Shown here in pieces: positions 14,062 through 14,490 of a stretch of 14,490 nt of DNA; position 1 is the first letter of the stretch, and the number at the start of each line of letters is the position of its first letter. A program made the translations under genes and the position numbers. Where the stretch lies: the NCBI GenBank assembly GCA_937958785.1, contig CALGMY010000044.1, positions 1 to 14,490 on the forward strand, in the 5' to 3' direction. This stretch comes from an uncultured Gammaproteobacteria bacterium. GTDB taxonomy: Bacteria > Pseudomonadota > Gammaproteobacteria > Steroidobacterales > GCA-2729495. The notes beneath the pieces were generated by a model. It searched no databases. It saw nothing but the letters and a program-made list of their open reading frames with translations, and was not told the origin of the DNA.

Positions 14062-14490
14062 ATGAACATCAGGCGAGCAAGCAGCGCCGATGCATCCAAG
14101 GTGCTTGAGTTCTTGCGCCAATTCCGCGCTGAGGGCTTGGATACAGTGTTGGAGCACGACTCGCCACCTACGATCCAGGAGGAGGAAGCGTTCATTAGGA
14201 AGCTAGATGGGAACTCAGGCATCATGCTGGTCGCTGAAGCCAGCGGTCGCGTCGTGGGCTCCCTCACCGCTGAAATCTATCGGCATCCTCAGCTTCAACA
14301 TTCCTGCGAGTTTGGAATGGGCGTCTTGAACGAACACCGAGCTACCGGAATTGGGACAAAGCTAGTGGGACAGCTGACGGAATGGGCGCTCTCGAAGCAT
14401 TTGCGTCGAATCGAACTGAGTGTTCTCGGCAATAACTGGCGGGCGATTGAGCTGTATCTCAAGCTCGGTTTCTTGGAAGAAGGACGGAAG
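14062..14490 (+). CDS. GNAT-family N-acetyltransferase (partial, cut at window end)
   Basis: 143 codons are open from ATG 14062 to the window edge without a stop. The start reads MNIRRASSADASKVLEFLRQ, as in many GNAT proteins. Acetyl-CoA-binding motif A is GVLNEHRATGIGTKLVGQLTEWA, with the R-x-x-G-x-G-T pyrophosphate loop. Motif B is LSVLGNNWRAIELYLKLGFLEEGRK, the common N-x-R-A-I-x-L-Y-x-K-x-G-F-x-x-E-G pattern. It resembles the RimJ/RimL-like and small-molecule acetyltransferase group; the acceptor cannot be told. No ribosome-binding sequence is visible, and the ATG sits two bases behind the attC-like element, as expected for a cassette gene. Confidence 0.88.
   Translation, partial: MNIRRASSADASKVLEFLRQFRAEGLDTVLEHDSPPTIQEEEAFIRKLDGNSGIMLVAEASGRVVGSLTAEIYRHPQLQHSCEFGMGVLNEHRATGIGTKLVGQLTEWALSKHLRRIELSVLGNNWRAIELYLKLGFLEEGRK

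Overview
The window reads as chromosomal DNA from a high-GC gammaproteobacterium. Genus cannot be fixed from the sequence. The reasons are the conserved order rsmG-parA-parB-atpI-atpBEFHAGDC-glmU, the E. coli-like lengths of the ATP synthase subunits (alpha 513, b 156, beta 459, gamma 288 residues), a diheme cytochrome c4, and REP-type palindromes of the GTAGGAGCG class.

Positions 1-11944 are mostly one long minus-strand block. Reading in the direction of transcription (high to low coordinates) it holds a cytochrome c4, a YhdH/AcuI-type reductase, rsmG, parA, parB, atpI, the eight F1Fo genes, and the first codons of glmU at the left edge. Many junctions are tight or overlapping: TAGTG at acuI/rsmG, ATGA at rsmG/parA, TAATG at atpD/atpC. 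Two departures from the usual layout stand out. mnmG, the normal partner of rsmG, is not upstream of rsmG; a reductase gene takes that place. A mazE/mazF toxin-antitoxin pair lies on the plus strand between atpC and glmU, which are normally neighbours.

Five copies of a REP palindrome sit directly behind stop codons (773, 2618, 2664, 3560, 12866). In two cases, atpG and the SIMPL-domain gene, the TAG inside the repeat is itself the stop codon. A separate 27-bp perfect inverted repeat fills the parB-atpI gap and appears to hold the -35 box of the best promoter candidate for the atp operon.

Positions 12078-12869 (plus strand) encode an exported SIMPL-domain protein with two methionine-rich stretches, divergent from the cytochrome c4 gene.

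Positions 12888-14490 differ from the rest: lower GC by eye, looser spacing and small unrelated genes all on the plus strand. These are a two-helix membrane protein, an orphan PIN-domain protein, and a GNAT acetyltransferase cut by the window end. They are separated by structured elements that resemble integron attC recombination sites, and the start codons fall 2-6 nt behind the putative core sites. The best reading is a small array of integron-type gene cassettes without an integrase in view. This is the part most worth following up.
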